Source: Acanthochlamys bracteata (lineage: Eukaryota > Streptophyta > Magnoliopsida > Pandanales > Velloziaceae). Taken from it: 64,000 nt of DNA. The position numbers and the translations under genes are program-made. Location of the stretch: positions 6,962,495 to 7,026,494 of the forward strand of contig CM034133.1 in the NCBI GenBank assembly GCA_019914995.1, read 5' to 3'. The notes beneath the pieces are model-generated. The model did not search any database, had not been told where the DNA came from, and saw only the letters and a list, made by a program, of their open reading frames with translations. Each line of letters begins with the position of its first letter. The first letter of the stretch is position 1. Below are positions 11,969 through 25,919 of the stretch, piece after piece.

Positions 11969-13308
11969 TGATAAAGATATAATTATATGGTTTATAATAA
12001 TATTTTGATCATGATTATATATTGATTATTTATTAATGAGCTAAAATTTTCTTACATTTTGTGGATGTTAGATAATGAAGACAAGTTGGACAAATGTAAA
12101 AGAAAGAGAAGCTACAAGCTTACATAGAGAGAGACCACCACAACCGATCAAACATGGGCTCCCTCTTGGCCCAAAAGGCAACATTAGCCCATTATTATGA
12201 TTAAGAAATCTCAACCGTTTGGAAGCAAACATTTATAAGGAAGTGAACCGTAGCATTAAAACAGGGGGAAGGAAAAGAAAAGCCCTAATCTCATCCGAGA
12301 GCCCCACGTGAAGAAGAAAAGGAATTTTTTTTTTTCTTTCTGGCGGCAGCAGCAGACAACACGAGGGGAGGAAAAGAAACCAGAAAAAAGAAATCAGAGG
12401 AAGAAACCGAGAGGAAATTAAAGGCCGAGGAAAGGGACAGAGCTTGATGGCGGACAAAGCAACAACCAACCAGATTTGATTTTCTTTCTTTTTCCTATTT
12501 ATCTCAATGAATTTTATTGCTTGTATTATTTCTATGGGTAGCTAAACATCTTGACTGGAATTTTGGATAAAACCTTAGTAAAATTGTTTGGATTCTTAAA
12601 TATTATTGCAATTAATAATTGTTGAATATTTTGTGAGTTGTTAATCTTTGTATTAATTAAAATTTAGATTTTGGAATTTAAATGCTTGATCAATATTGAG
12701 TTTGAAATTTGAATTATTTTTCTAAATATGTTTGCGAGGACCAATCGAAACATAATAAAAGAGCTTAGGATTAATAACTGTGATTAGTATTTTCTGGACC
12801 AAAGAGAATATGATTGCATGATTTCTGATTTCGCAATTCTTAATGCATCTCTTGTTTAATTCTGTACTGGACCAAAGTTAGAATAAATAAGAGATAGGTG
12901 ATTCTAAACTAGACCAAAGTTAGGATCATAATTGAAATCTGACCTAAGGACTGAACCAAAGTATTAGGTACGAAATCTTCACATTAGTCAATAATAAAAC
13001 TCACACTTGATTAAGGATTCAAACAATAGACACTAGTGGTGGATTCTGAAATTTCAGTTATTTTATCTCCTCTGTTTCTAAAAATTTTATTTTTATTATT
13101 ATTACTATTTGATTTTCATACATATTTGTAGTTTAATTAAAAATCTCCATCCTATTACATATTTTATGAGATTAGTTTTGAGTTAGAGTTAGCATCAGTC
13201 CCTGTGGATCGAACCTGTTATTTGCTATACGGTAGGCGACAACCGTGCACTTGCGGGATAAACTAGGATAGAATCTCTAAGTTTTCTTAGGTGATTTTAG
13301 CCACACCA
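11969..13308 (+). repeat. Athila LTR 1 (5')
   Basis: 1340 bp, TGATAAAGAT to GCCACACCA. A TATA-like TTTATAAGG lies near 12232. The last 100 bases (CTATACGGTAGGCGACAACC and following) also occur, inverted, in the solo LTR at 55354-56630. Confidence 0.9.
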
Positions 13309-13314
13309 AGTTTT

Positions 13315-13330
13315 TGGCGCCGTTGCCGGG
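13315..13330 (+). other. Athila primer-binding site, unit 1
   Basis: TGGCGCCGTTGCCGGG, complementary to the 3' end of plant aspartate tRNA, the primer typical of the Athila lineage. It lies six bases after the LTR. Confidence 0.85.
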
Positions 13331-13474
13331 AAGTTGATTTTGCTTAACTTTGATTCAGTTTAGTCTCTCTTAGATCATTTAGGTTTGCTTGAGATTTGCA
13401 TTTTGTTTTGCATTTGTTTGCATTTAGAGTTTTTTTTTAGCAGTGCGTTTCATTTTTAGGTTTTGCATTAGTGC

Positions 13475-15170
13475 ATGGTAACCCGCTCTCGAGGTCAATC
13501 ATCTCTTGAATTTGATCCTGAGTTTGAAAGAACTGTTAGGAGAATTAGGCGTGAGTGTAGAGATCAGCTGAACATCATGGACCAAAACCAAGAAATTGAT
13601 CGGCCTCTTAGACCCTTGAGATCCTATTCCCTTCCCCAAATCAATGCCACACTTTCTTGCATTGTATTGCCTGACATAACTGCTCAATATTTTGAAATCA
13701 AACCCTCCATGATTCAACTGCTCCCTTCTTTCTATGGGCAAGCAAATGAGGATCCTTATCTTCATGTTAAGAATTTTTATGAAATCTGTGCAACTTAAAG
13801 ATTAATGGAGTCTCGGATGAAGGAATCCGACTTCGTCTTTTTCCTTTTTCATTAAAGGAGAAAGCGAAAGCTTGGTTCAATACTCTTGAGGCACAATCTA
13901 TTAATACTTGGGATCAGTTATCACATAAATTCTTACAAAAATTCTTTTTCCGCCTAGAAAACCCAAGCCTTACGTAGGAAAGTTCAGAATTTTCAGTAGA
14001 GAGATGATGAGTTATTCTTTGAGGCATGGGATCGTTTTAAAGATTTGTTACAAAAAATGCCCTCACCATGGTTTTGAGAACTCGGAGAATTGTAGAGCAT
14101 TTTTATGAGGGTGTCTTACATCAGAGCAGGCAAATTATAGATGCTGCTTGTGGTGGTGCTCTGATGGATAAGAATGAGAACGAAGCATTTGAGTTGTTTG
14201 AGCGACTTAGTGCTAATTCTCAACAGTGGGATTATACGAGAGATCGTGGAGTAGGAAAGAAAGGAGTGTATGAGATAGGTTCCTCCATTAGTGTTGATGC
14301 GAGATTTGATGCTTTAGAGAAGAAGTTTGATATGATTGCCAATCTTGTATCCAAAGGTTGCAGAGGAGAAGGTTGTGAAATTTGTGCTAATATTGATCAT
14401 ACGACTTGTAATTGTCCTTTGACTGACTCATATCCAGAACTTGTTCAAGAACAAGCCAATAAAATTAGCAATTATCAAAAGTCTAGGAATGATCCTTTTT
14501 CTAATACTTATAATCCTGGTTGGAGAAATCATCCTAATTTGTCATGGTCAAATAATAAAAATTTACAAAATTCAATTTCTAAACCTTGGCAAGCACAAGC
14601 ACCTATTCAAACTGAGCCTAAAAAGGAACCAATTGATGAATTGCAACAACTCATGAAATCCTTGATGCAAAATCAGCTTGAATTTCAAAACTCCACAAGA
14701 CAATCCCTTTCTCAACTTGAAACCTTCCAGCACGTGACTCAACAAGCTGTCTCAAAACTTGAGACACTAGTTGGACAGATTGCATCTCATGTCAGTGAAC
14801 GTGAGAGAGGCAAATTTCCTAGTCAACCAGAATTTAATCCTAGAAATTATGAAGATGCCAAAGCTATCATGACACTTAGAAATGGCAAAAAGGTTGACAA
14901 TGAGGTGAGAGATATAAATAATGAATCTTCAAAGAAAAATTTTAAAAGTTCCACATCCACCTCTGACATTACCTATACTGAACCCCCACCTTATGTGCCT
15001 AAAGCTCCTTTTCCTTCGCGTCTCATGTCTTCTAAGAAAGAGGATCAGCTAAAGAATTTTATGGAGATGTTTAAAAAGGTAGAAATTAATATCCCTCTAT
15101 TAGATGCAATTAAGCAAATTCCAGCGTATGCTAAGTTCTTAAAAGACTTATGCAATAACAAGAGGAGATT
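13475..15170 (+). pseudogene. Athila gag region, unit 1
   Basis: Starts at an ATG after a leader of about 160 bases with the N-terminus MVTRSRGQSSLEFDPEFER. Recognisable blocks: the QLLPSFYGQANEDPYLHVKN capsid-start block typical of Athila gag (near 13720), a cysteine/histidine zinc-knuckle-like stretch ending in CNCPLTDSYPE near 14420, and an asparagine/glutamine-rich tail. It is a fossil; its twin is at 21786. Confidence 0.85.
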
Positions 15171-15199
15171 TAAAGAGCATGAGCAGGTTGCTCTTTCTG

Positions 15200-17450
15200 A
15201 AGGGGTAAGTGCAGTGCTTCAAAAAAAAACTACCACCAAAACTCAAAGATCCAGGGAGTTTCACTGTTCCCTACCGCATAGGAAGTGTGAAGTTTGAGAA
15301 GGCATTATTGGATTTAGGAGCAAGCATAAATCTTATGCCTTATTCAGTTTATACTGAGCTAAGATTGGGCAAACTCTCTCCAACTTCTATGACTTTACAA
15401 CTTTTGATTCAAGAAAGGTTCCTAGTGGCATTCTTGAGGATGTATTGGTGAAAGTTGATGAATTCATCTTGCCGGTGATTTTGTTGTTTTAGATATGGAA
15501 GACACACCACGACACTGGAAAGGAATTACTCATCATTTTAGGTCGACCTTTTATGGCTACAAATTTGGTACTAAGATAAATGTTAAAGAAGGACACTCAC
15601 TATGACTATTCAAGGTAAAAAACTGTTGAGTTTAAGGTTTTTAATGCAATGAAATTTCCTGAGGATTTAGGTGATTGTTTCAGTATTGATGTTGTTGACC
15701 AATTGAAAACAGATATCATTCTTCAGGATAATTCTGTTAATGTAGGAGAAATTCATGATCAAGACAATCCTTACTCAAAACTTGATAATGCATCAACTCA
15801 AATCTATACTATGTGTGATTCTATATCTGCTTATTCTAGAAGGCCACAAAATTTTGAATCTTTACTACTTTCAAGTAATAAGTTGGTTCCATCTATTATA
15901 GAAGCCCCAAAGATTGAGTTGAAAATATTACCTACTCATCTAAAATATGCATATCTTAAAGATCATGAAACTCTTCCTGTGATTATTGCATCTGACCTTG
16001 ACACTATAGAAGAAGAAAAATTAGTTCGAGTATTGAGAGAGCATAAAATTGCGATTGGTTGGACTATAGCTGACATTAAGGGAATTAGCCCTACTAGGTG
16101 TATGCATCGAATTTTATTAGAAGATGATGGTAAACCTCATCGTGATGCTCAAAGGAGACTTAATCCCAACATGAAAGAAGTGGTAAAAACTGAGGTGATG
16201 AAACTTTTAGACGTGGGAGTTATTTATCCTATCTCAGACTCGAAGTGGGTGAGTCCTATACATGTGGTACCAAAGAAGTCTGGGGTTACAGTGGTAAAAA
16301 ATGATAGTAATGAGTTAGTGCCCACGAGATTAGTAGTGGTGGTGGGGTTTGTATTGATTATAGAAAGCTTAATAGTATCACAAGAAAAGACCATTTTTCT
16401 TTACCATTTATTGATCAAATGCTTGAGAGATTAGCTGGCCATAGTTACTATTGCTTTTTAGATGGATATTCTGGATACAACCAAATTCCTAAAGCTCCTG
16501 AGGATCAAGAGAAAACTACCTTCACTTGTCCTTATGGAACTTATGCATATAGACGCATGCCATTTGGTTTATGCAATGCACCTGCTACTTTTCAGCGTTG
16601 CATGATGGCAATCTTTTCCGACATGGTAGAAAAGATTATAGAGGTATTTATGGATGATTTTTCAGTCTTTGGATCTGATTTTGATGATTGTTTAGATAAC
16701 CTCTCTTTAGTGTTGAAAAGATGCCAAGAAATTAACTTGGTTTTGAATTGGGAGAAGTGCCACTTCATGGTTCGGAGAGATATTGTTTGTGGACATATTA
16801 TCTCCCAAGAGGGTATAGAGGTGGATAAGGCGAAGATTGATATTATTTCAAATCTTCCACCTCCTATCAATGTGAAAGAAGTTAGGTCTTTTTTGGGACA
16901 TGCTGGCTTTTATAGAAAATTTATTCAAGATTTTTCCAAAATCACTAGACCTTTATGTAATTTGTTAGCAAAGGACACGGACTTTGATTTTAATCAAGAT
17001 TGTTTGGATGCTTTCAAGTTACTAAAGACTAAACTCACAACAGCTCCCATTATAATGCCCCTTGATTGGAATTTGCCCTTTGAAATCATGTGTGATGCCT
17101 CTAATTATGCTATAGGAGCTGTGTTAGGGCAAAGAGTGAATAAACGACTGCATGCCATATATTATGCAAGCCGCATACTTAATGAAGCTCAAGTAAATTA
17201 TTGCACTACTGAAAGGAGTTTCTAGCTGTGGTATTTGCTTTAGAGAAGTTTAGGTCGTACTTGATTGGCTCCAAGATAATAATTTTTTCAGATCATGCAG
17301 CAATTAGATATCTTATGACTAAGAAAGATGCTAAGCCTAGATTGATCAGGTGGATTCTATTGTTGCAAGAGTTTGATATAGAGATTAGAGATAAGAAAGG
17401 AGCAGAAAATGTTGTAGCTGACCATTTGTCTCGATTGTCCTATGAAGGTA
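15200..17450 (+). pseudogene. Athila protease-RT-RNase H region, unit 1
   Basis: Aspartic protease block with [16 protein letters not shown] near 15306. Reverse transcriptase blocks from about 16190, including DGYSGYNQIP, CPYGTYAYRRMPFGLCNAPA and the catalytic FMDDFSVFG (near 16650). RNase H from about 17080 (CDASNYAIGAVLGQR, then VADHLSRL near 17420). The DGYSGYNQIP and FMDDFSVFG forms are diagnostic of Athila rather than chromoviruses. Fossil with several breaks. Confidence 0.88.
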
Positions 17451-17639
17451 ATAACTTAGGAATGCATATGCCATTATCTGAGAGGTTTCCTGATGAGCAA
17501 TTATTCACTATTAAAATTGTACCTTGGTATGCTGATATAGTAAACTATTTGGTCACCAATATGTTGCCTAAGGACAAATCTAGGCAAGAGCAGAAAAAGT
17601 TGCAAGCTGATGCTAAGTATTATTTTTGGGATGATCCTT

Positions 17640-18730
17640 ACTTGTTCAAACATTATTCTGATCAAATTATTAGGAGATGTGTTCCAGAGAGTGAGTTTCT
17701 AAGTTATCCTAAAATTTTGTCATTCTTATGCATGTGGAGGACATTTTGGAGCTAAGAAAACTGCAGCAAAAGTATTACAGAGTGGATTCTTTTGGCCAAC
17801 TTTGTTTAAAGATGTTTATAATTTTTGTAAATCTTGTGTTAGGTGTCAAAGAATGGGAAATATTTCTTTTAAGAATCAAATGCCTCTTACTAATATTTTA
17901 GTGATTGAATTGTTTGATGTTTGGGGTATAGATTTCATGGGACCTTTTCCTATTTCTTTTGGCTATCTTTATATCTTAGTTGCAGTTGATTATGTTTCCA
18001 AATGGATTGAAGCTACAGCTTGTAGATCTAATGACCATAAGGTAGTGCTGAAATTTTTGAAAGATTTTATCTTTTCACGTTTTGGTACACTTAGAGCTAT
18101 AATTAGTGATGGGGGATCTGATTTTTGTAATAAGCCATTTGAAGTCTTGATGAAGAAATATAATATAACTCATAAAGTGGCTACGCCTTATCACCCTCAA
18201 ACTAGTGGTCAAGTAGAAGTGTCAAATAGGGAAATTAAGCATATCTTGGAAAAAACTGTACAATCAAATAGGAAAGACTGGGCCTTAAAACTTAATGATG
18301 CTTTGTGGGCTTATAGAACAGCTTACAAAACTCCTATAGGAATGTCTCCTTATCGTTTGGTTTATAGAAAAGCTTGTCACCTCCCTGTTGAGTTAGAATA
18401 TAAAGCTTATTGGGCCATTAAAAAACTCAACTTTGACCTTCAAGAAGCTGCAAACGTTAGAAAATTGCAATTAAGTGAGCTAGAAGAAATTGAAAAATGA
18501 GGCATATGAGAATGCTATAATTTATAAGGATAAAACCAAAGCATTGCATGATAAGGCATTATTAAGAAAATCATTTGAATGTGGGCAAAAGGTCTTGTTA
18601 TATAATTCAAGATTGAAGCTTTTTCCAGGAAAGCTTAAATCTAGATGGTATGGACCCTACGAGGTTATTGAAGTTTTTCTCATGGAGTCAGAGAAATTAG
18701 GATTTACAATTTGGAATGCAATTCAAAGTT
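17640..18730 (+). pseudogene. Athila integrase region, unit 1
   Basis: Zinc-finger part ([11 protein letters not shown] near 17830), DDE core with GIDFMGPFP (near 17930), [12 protein letters not shown] (near 18110) and [19 protein letters not shown] (near 18185), and C-terminal [13 protein letters not shown] block near 18640. Inserts the cDNA copy into the genome in living relatives. Fossil. Confidence 0.88.
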
Positions 18731-18734
18731 AATG

Positions 18735-20249
18735 GGCATCGTTTGAAACCATATCTAGAAACTATTTTCTATATAAATGATGAAGCAACTTTTAAGTTGT
18801 TAGATTCCATTTATCTCTAGAAAATGCTTCCGTCTGGCTGAAAACGTTAAACTTAGCGCTATTTGGGAGGCAACCCAAGAATTTTTAATGATTTGAATTC
18901 AGTTGTAGTTTTATTCGTGTTTTATTTAGGACTGGCTTTCCGGGAGAAGGTGTTTAGAAGGAAATAATTCTTATAAATGATAGCTACGGGAATTAAGGAT
19001 GACTCAAAAAAAAAATTCTGGCAACAAGAACAACATCCAAAAGCAAATGGAACAGAGAAAAGCTCAGACTGTTGGACAACAAAGAAAAAGCTATATTGTT
19101 GCTGCATGGGTGGTGACTGAAGCTGCAGATTCTATTCAAAAGCAAACATGTAGGTAGCAGGTTTATAAAGAGGAGTGAGCTCAAGAAGATACAAATCATG
19201 CAAACACAATCAGGGGAGTCTTTCTTACGACCTAAGTCTTACATTCTTTCATTTTTACATTAATGCTTGATTATTCTATTCATTGAACATTGAGGACAAT
19301 GTTAGATTTAAGCTTAGGGAAGATAGAAAGTCAAATCTTGTGCAATGATAAACATTCTAATTGATAGCCTTTCTTCCAATTATTTTTTTCAATAATGAAT
19401 TGGAACTTTGTTTTTTAGCATAGCTTTTGAGATCATAATTAATATTGAGTTTGTTTGTCTAATGTTCTTATCAGCTAAGTCTATTTTCTTCTTTTGAATA
19501 GTGTTGTGTATAAGTGAGTTAATAACATTCTTTTGCTATTCTAGACAGTGCAATTGAATACACTTTATAGAGCATTTTGATTTCATAATCTGTAACAAGT
19601 GATATATCTATCACCATGCAATACGAGGCTTAGAGTTGATCTTAATATTTTCTTGTGTTGTATTGTTTTGGTTTCAATTGTTAGGATAGTTGAGAGACAA
19701 ATTGTCAAAGAGTCATCCAAAAGTACAAGGTAAAGAAAGAGCAAAAAAAAAAAAAAAAAAAGCTCGAATATACCTTGTAAAGTATAAGGGTAAAGAAAGA
19801 GCAATTTAATAAAAATAAAAGAGCCAGAAAATTGGGCCAATGCTTGAGTATACCTTGTTCTTTTCTTGAAAATACTCTTGACTTCTTTGTGTTTTGACTA
19901 TTTCCTAAGTTTGATTGCATTCGATTTACAACCTTTGAAATAACTTTGTGACTCTCTAACAATTGTATGAGCAGTGGGGAGATGATTTCTTAACAAACTT
20001 ATGGACTTTGAACTCTAAACTTTCTTCTAATATGTTGCACGTGTCTTTGAATGCGAGGATTGAGTTGATTTGCTTGTCGATACAATGCATTTATGGGAGT
20101 TTGTAGATGGTGTTGACTTGAGCATTAGGCTTAGAATAATTCTTTATAATTTATGATTGATTAAGCTTTGCGTAAAAATGAGTTATATGAGAATAATTTG
20201 TGGAAGTTTGGTATGCATTTTAATTATTTTGCTCGAGCACTAGCAAAAG
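18735..20249 (+). other. Athila 3' untranslated region, unit 1; no env-like gene seen
   Basis: About 1.5 kb between integrase and the polypurine tract. It holds an A-run near 19742 and short chance frames only. Many Athila elements have an env-like frame here; none is recognisable. Confidence 0.65.
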
Positions 20250-20267
20250 TTTAAGTTTGGGGGTATT
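20250..20267 (+). other. Athila polypurine tract region, unit 1
   Basis: TTTAAGTTTGGGGGTATT directly before LTR 2, the usual plus-strand primer position. The same sequence precedes LTR 3. Confidence 0.75.
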
Positions 20268-21619
20268 TGATAAAGATATAATTATATGGTTTATAATAAT
20301 ATTTTGATCATGATTATATATTGATTATCTATTAATGAGCTAAAATTTTCTTACATTTTGTGGATGTTAGATAATGAAGACAAGTTGGACAAATGTAAAA
20401 GAAAGAGAAGCTACAAGCTTACATAGAGAGAGACCACCACAACCAATCAAACATGGGCTCCCTCTTGGCCCACAAGGCAACATTAGCCCATTATTATGAT
20501 TAAGAAATCTCAACCGTTTGGAAGCAAACATTTATAAGGAAGTGAACCGTAGCATTAAAACAGGGGGAAGGAAAAGAAAAGCCCTAATCTCATCCGAGAG
20601 CCCCACGTGAAGAAGAAAAGGATTTTTTTTTTTCTTCCTAGCGGCAGCAGCAGACAACACGAGGGGAGGAAAAGAAACCAGAAAAAAGAAATTAGAGGAA
20701 GAAACGGAGAGGAAATTAAAGGCCGAGGAAAGGGACAGAGCTTGATGGCGGACAAAGCAACAACCAACCAGATTTGATTTTCTTTCTTTTTCCTATTTAT
20801 CTCAATGAATTTTATTGCTTGTATTATTTCTATGGGTAGCTAAACATCTTGACTGGAATTTTGGATGAAACCTTAGTAAAATTGTTTGGATTCTTAAATA
20901 TTATTGCGATTAATAATTGTTGAATATTTTGTGAGTTGTTAATCTTTGTATTAATTAAAATTTAGATTTTGAATTTAAATGCTTGATCAATATTGAGTTT
21001 GAAATTTGAATTATTTGTCTAAATATGTTTATGTAGGACCAATCAAACATAATAAAAGAGCTTAGGATTAATAATCGTGATTAGTATTTTTCGGACCAAA
21101 GAGAATATGATTGCATGATTTTCGATTTCGCAATTCTTAATGCATCTCTTGTTTAATTTTCAGATGGACCAAAGTTAGAATAAATAAGAGATAGGTGGTG
21201 ATTAGAATAAATAAGGTGATTCTAAAGACCAAAGTTAGGATCATAATTGAAATCGACCTAAGGATGGACCAAAGTATTAGGTACGTAAATCTTCACATTA
21301 GTCAATAATAAAACTCACACTTGATTAAGGATTCAAACAATAGACACTAGTGATGGATTCTGAAATTTCAGTTATTTTATCTCCTCTGTTTCTAAAAATT
21401 TTATTTTTATTATTATTACTATTTGATTTTCATACATATTTGTAGTTTAATTAAAATCTCCATCCTATTACATATTTTATGAGATTAGTTTTGAGTTAGA
21501 GTTAGCATCGGTCCCCTGTGGATCGAACATTATTTGCTATACTAGAGGCGACAACGTGCACTTATGGGATAAACTAGGATAGAATCTCTAAGTTTTCTTA
21601 GGTGATTTTAGCCACACCA
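20268..21619 (+). repeat. Athila LTR 2 (shared middle LTR)
   Basis: 1352 bp. It serves as 3' LTR of unit 1 and 5' LTR of unit 2. It differs from LTR 1 and LTR 3 mainly in two clusters (about 21030-21270 and 21510-21570), where LTR 1 and LTR 3 agree with each other. Confidence 0.9.
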
Positions 21620-21625
21620 AGTTTT

Positions 21626-21641
21626 TGGCGCCGTTGCCGGG
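21626..21641 (+). other. Athila primer-binding site, unit 2
   Basis: TGGCGCCGTTGCCGGG, identical to the site at 13315 and at the same distance from the LTR end. Confidence 0.85.
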
Positions 21642-21785
21642 AAGTTGATTTTGCTTAACTTTGATTCAGTTTAGTCTCTCTTAGATCATTTAGGTTTGCC
21701 TGAGATTTGCATTTTGTTTTGCATTTGTTTGCATTTAGAGTTTTTTTTTAGCAGTGCGTTTCATTTTTAGGTTTTGCATTAGTGC

Positions 21786-23490
21786 ATGGTAACCCGCTCT
21801 CGAGGTCAATCATCTCTTGAATTTGATCCTGAGTTTGAAAGAACTGTTAGGAGAATTAGGCGTGAGTGTAGAGATCAGCTGAACATCATGGACCAAAACC
21901 AAGAAATTGATCGGCCTCTTAGACCCTTGAGATCCTATTCCCTTCCCCAAATCAATGCCACACTTTCTTGCATTGTATTTCCTGACATAACTGCTCAATA
22001 TTTTGAAATCAAACCCTCCATGATTCAACTGCTCCCTTCTTTCTATGGGCAAGCAAATGAGGATCCTTATCTTCATGTTAAGAATTTTTATGAAATCTGT
22101 GCAACTTAAAGATTAATGGAGTCTCGGATGAAGGAATCCGACTTCGTCTTTTTCCTTTTTCATTAAAGGAGAAAGCGAAAGCTTGGTTCAATACTCTTGA
22201 GGCACAATCTATTAATACTTGGGATCAGTTATCACATAAATTCTTACAAAAATTCTTTCCTGCCTAGAAAACCCAAGCCTTACGTAGGAAAGTTCAGAAT
22301 TTTCAGTAGAGAGATGATGAGTTATTCTTTGAGGCATGGGATCGTTTTAAAGATTTGTTACAAAAATGCCCTCACCATGGTTTTGAGAACTGGAGAATTG
22401 TAGAGCATTTTTATGAGGGTGTCTTACATCAGAGCAGGCAAATTATAGATGCTGCTTGTGGTGGTGCTCTGATGGATAAGAATGAGAACGAAGCATTTGA
22501 GTTGTTTGAGCGACTTAGTGCTAATTCTCAACAGTGGGATTATACGAGAGATCGTGGAGTAGGAAAGAAAGGAGTGTATGAGATAGGTTCCTCCATTAGT
22601 GTTGATGCGAGATTTGATGCTTTAGAGAAGAAGTTTGACATGATTGCCAATCTTGTATCCAAAGGTTGTAGAGGAGAAGGTTGTGAAATTTGTGCTAATA
22701 TTGATCATACGACTTGTAATTGTCCTTTGACTGACTCATATCCAGAACTTGTTCAAGAACAAGCCAATAAAATTAGCAATTATCAAAAGTCTAGGAATGA
22801 TCCTTTTTCTAATACTTATAATCCTGGTTGGAGAAATCATCCTAATTTGTCATGGTCAAATAATAAAAATTTACAAAATTCAATTTCTAAACCTTGCAAG
22901 CACAAGCACCTATTCAAACGAGCCTAAAAAGGAACCAATTGATGAATTGCAACAACTCATGAAATCCTTGATGCAAAATCAGCTTGAATTTCAAAACTCC
23001 ACAAGACAATCCTTTTCAACTTGAAACCTTCCAGCACGTGACTCAACAAGCTGTCTCAAAACTTGAGACACTAGTTGGACAGATTGCATCTCATGTCAGT
23101 GAACGTGAGAGAGGCAAATTTCCTAGTCAACCAGAATTTAATCCTAGAAATTATGAAGATGCCAAAGCTATCATGACACTTAGAAATGGCAAAAAGGTTG
23201 ACAATGAGGTGAGAGATATAAATAATGAATCTTCAAAGAAAAATTTTAAAAGTTCCACATCCACCTCTGACATTACCTATACTGAACCCCCACCTTATGT
23301 GCCTAAAGCTCCTTTTCCTTCAGCGTCTCATGTCTTCTAAGAAAGAGGATCAGCTAAAAAATTTTATGGAGATGTTTAAAAGGTAGAAATTAATATCCTC
23401 TATTAGATGCAATTAAGCAAATTCCAGCGTATGCTAAGTTCTTAAAAGACTTATGCAATAACAAGAGGAGATTTAAAGAGCATGAGCAGG
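21786..23490 (+). pseudogene. Athila gag region, unit 2
   Basis: Near-identical copy of the gag region at 13475, with the same start, capsid-like block and CNCPLTDSYPE stretch. Fossil with several breaks. Confidence 0.85.
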
Positions 23491-23509
23491 TTGCTCTTTC
23501 TGAAGGGGT

Positions 23510-25750
23510 AAGTGCAGTGCTTCAAAAAAACTACCACCAAAACTCAAAGATCCAGGGAGTTTCACTGTTCCTACCGCATAGGAAGTGTGAAGTTTGAGAA
23601 GGCATTATTGGATTTAGGAGCAAGCATAAATCTTATGCCTTATTCAGTTTATACTGAGCTAAGATTGGGCAAACTCTCTCCAACTTCTATGACTTTACAA
23701 CTTGCTGATTCAGTAAAGGTTCCTAGTGGCATTCTTGAGGATGTATTGGTGAAAGTTGATGAATTCATCTTGCCAGCTGATTTTGTTGTTTTAGATATGG
23801 AAGACACACCACGACCTGGAAAGGAATTACTCATCATTTTAGGTCGACCTTTTATGGCTACAGCTGGTACTAAGATAAATGTTAAAGAAGGGACACTCAC
23901 TATGACTATTCAAGGTAAAACTGTTGAGTTTAAGGTTTTTAATGCAATGAAATTTCCTGAGGATTTAGGTGATTGTTTCAGTATTGATGTTGTTGACCAA
24001 TTGAAAACAGATATCATTCTTCAGGATAATTCTGTTAATGTAGGAGAAATTCATGATCAAGACAATCCTTACTCAAAACTTGATAATGCATCAACTCAAA
24101 TCTATACTATGTGTGATTCTATATCTGCTTATTCTAGAAGGCCACAAAATTTTGAATCTTTACTACTTTCAAGTAATAAGTTGGTTCCATCTATTATAGA
24201 AGCCCCAAAGATTGAGTTGAAAATATTACCTACTCATCTAAAATATGCATATCTTAAAGATCATGAAACTCTTCCTGTGATTATTGCATCTGACCTTGAC
24301 ACTATAGAAGAAGAAAAATTAGTTCGAGTATTGAGAGAGCATAAAATTGCGATTGGTTGGACTATAGCTGACATTAAGGGAATTAGCCCTACTAGGTGTA
24401 TGCATCGAATTTTATTAGAAGATGATGGTAAACCTCATCGTGATGCTCAAAGGAGACTTAATCCCAACATGAAAGAAGTGGTAAAAACTGAGGTGATGAA
24501 ACTTTTAGACGTGGGAGTTATTTATCCTATCTCAGACTCGAAGTGGGTGAGTCCTATACATGTGGTACCAAAGAAGTCTGGGGTTACAGTGGTAAAAAAT
24601 GATAGTAATGAGTTAGTGCCCACGAGATTAGTGACTGGCTGGCGGGTTTGTATTGATTATAGAAAGCTTAATAGTATCACAAGAAAAGACCATTTTTCTT
24701 TACCATTTATTGATCAAATGCTTGAGAGATTAGCTGGCCATAGTTACTATTGCTTTTTAGATGGATATTCTGGATACAACCAAATTCCTAAAGCTCCTGA
24801 GGATCAAGAGAAAACTACCTTCACTTGTCCTTATGGAACTTATGCATATAGACGCATGCCATTTGGTTTATGCAATGCACTGCTACTTTTCAGCAGATGA
24901 TGGCAATCTTTTCCGACATGGTAGAAAAGATTATAGAGGTATTTATGGATGATTTTTCAGTCTTTGGATCTGATTTTGATGATTGTTTAGATAACCTCTC
25001 TTTAGTGTTGGAAAGATGCCAAGAAATTAACTTGGTTTTGAATTGGGAGAAGTGCCACTTCATGGTTCGGAGAGATATTGTTTTTGGACATATTATCTCC
25101 CAAGAGGGTATAGAGGTGGATAAGGCGAAGATTGATATTATTTCAAATCTTCCACCTCCTACCAATGTGAAAGAAGTTAGGTCTTTTTTGGGACATGCTG
25201 GCTTTTATAGAAGATTTATTCAAGATTTTTCCAAAATCACTAGACCTTTATGTAATTTGTTAGCAAAGGACACGGACTTTGATTTTAATCAAGATTGTTT
25301 GGATGCTTTCAAGTTACTAAAGACTAAACTCACAACAGCTCCCATTATAATGCCCGTTGATTGGAATTTGCCCTTTGAAATCATGTGTGATGCCTCTAAT
25401 TATGCTATAGGAGCTGTGTTAGGGCAAAGAGTGAATAAACGACTGCATGCCATATATTATGCAAGCCGCATACTTAATGAAGCTCAAGTAAATTATTGCA
25501 CTACTGAAAGGAGTTTCTAGCTGTGGTATTTGCTTTAGAGAAGTTTAGGTCGTACTTGATTGGCTCCAAGATAATAATTTTTTCAGATCATGCAAGCAAT
25601 TAGATATCTTATGACTAAGAAAGATGCTAAGCCTAGATTGATCGGGTGGATTCTATTGTTGCAAGAGTTTGATATAGAGATTAGAGATAAGAAAGGAGCA
25701 GAAAATGTTGTAGCTGACCATTTGTCTCGATTGTCCTATGAAGGTAATAA
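23510..25750 (+). pseudogene. Athila protease-RT-RNase H region, unit 2
   Basis: Protease block with [16 protein letters not shown] near 23606, RT with WRVCIDYRKLN near 24640, DGYSGYNQIP and FMDDFSVFG near 24945, RNase H with CDASNYAIGAVLGQR near 25390. Domain order and sequence match unit 1. Fossil; somewhat fewer breaks than unit 1 in this part. Confidence 0.88.
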
Positions 25751-25919
25751 CTTAGGAATGCATATGCCATTATCTGAGAGGTTTCCTGATGAGCAATTAT
25801 TCACTATTAAAATTGTACCTTGGTATGCTGATATAGTAAACTATTTGGTCACCAATATGTTGCCTAAGGACAAATCTAGGCAAGAGCAGAAAAAGTTGCA
25901 AGCTGATGCTAAGTATTAT

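Noticed and set aside
12233-12469. Minus-strand frames in each Athila LTR (also near 20555 and 28825)
   Set aside because: Repeated chance frames antisense to a purine-rich LTR segment.
19741-19761. Poly-A run as a LINE or SINE tail
   Set aside because: It lies inside the Athila 3' untranslated region and is repeated in unit 2; no LINE RT or SINE promoter boxes are adjacent.
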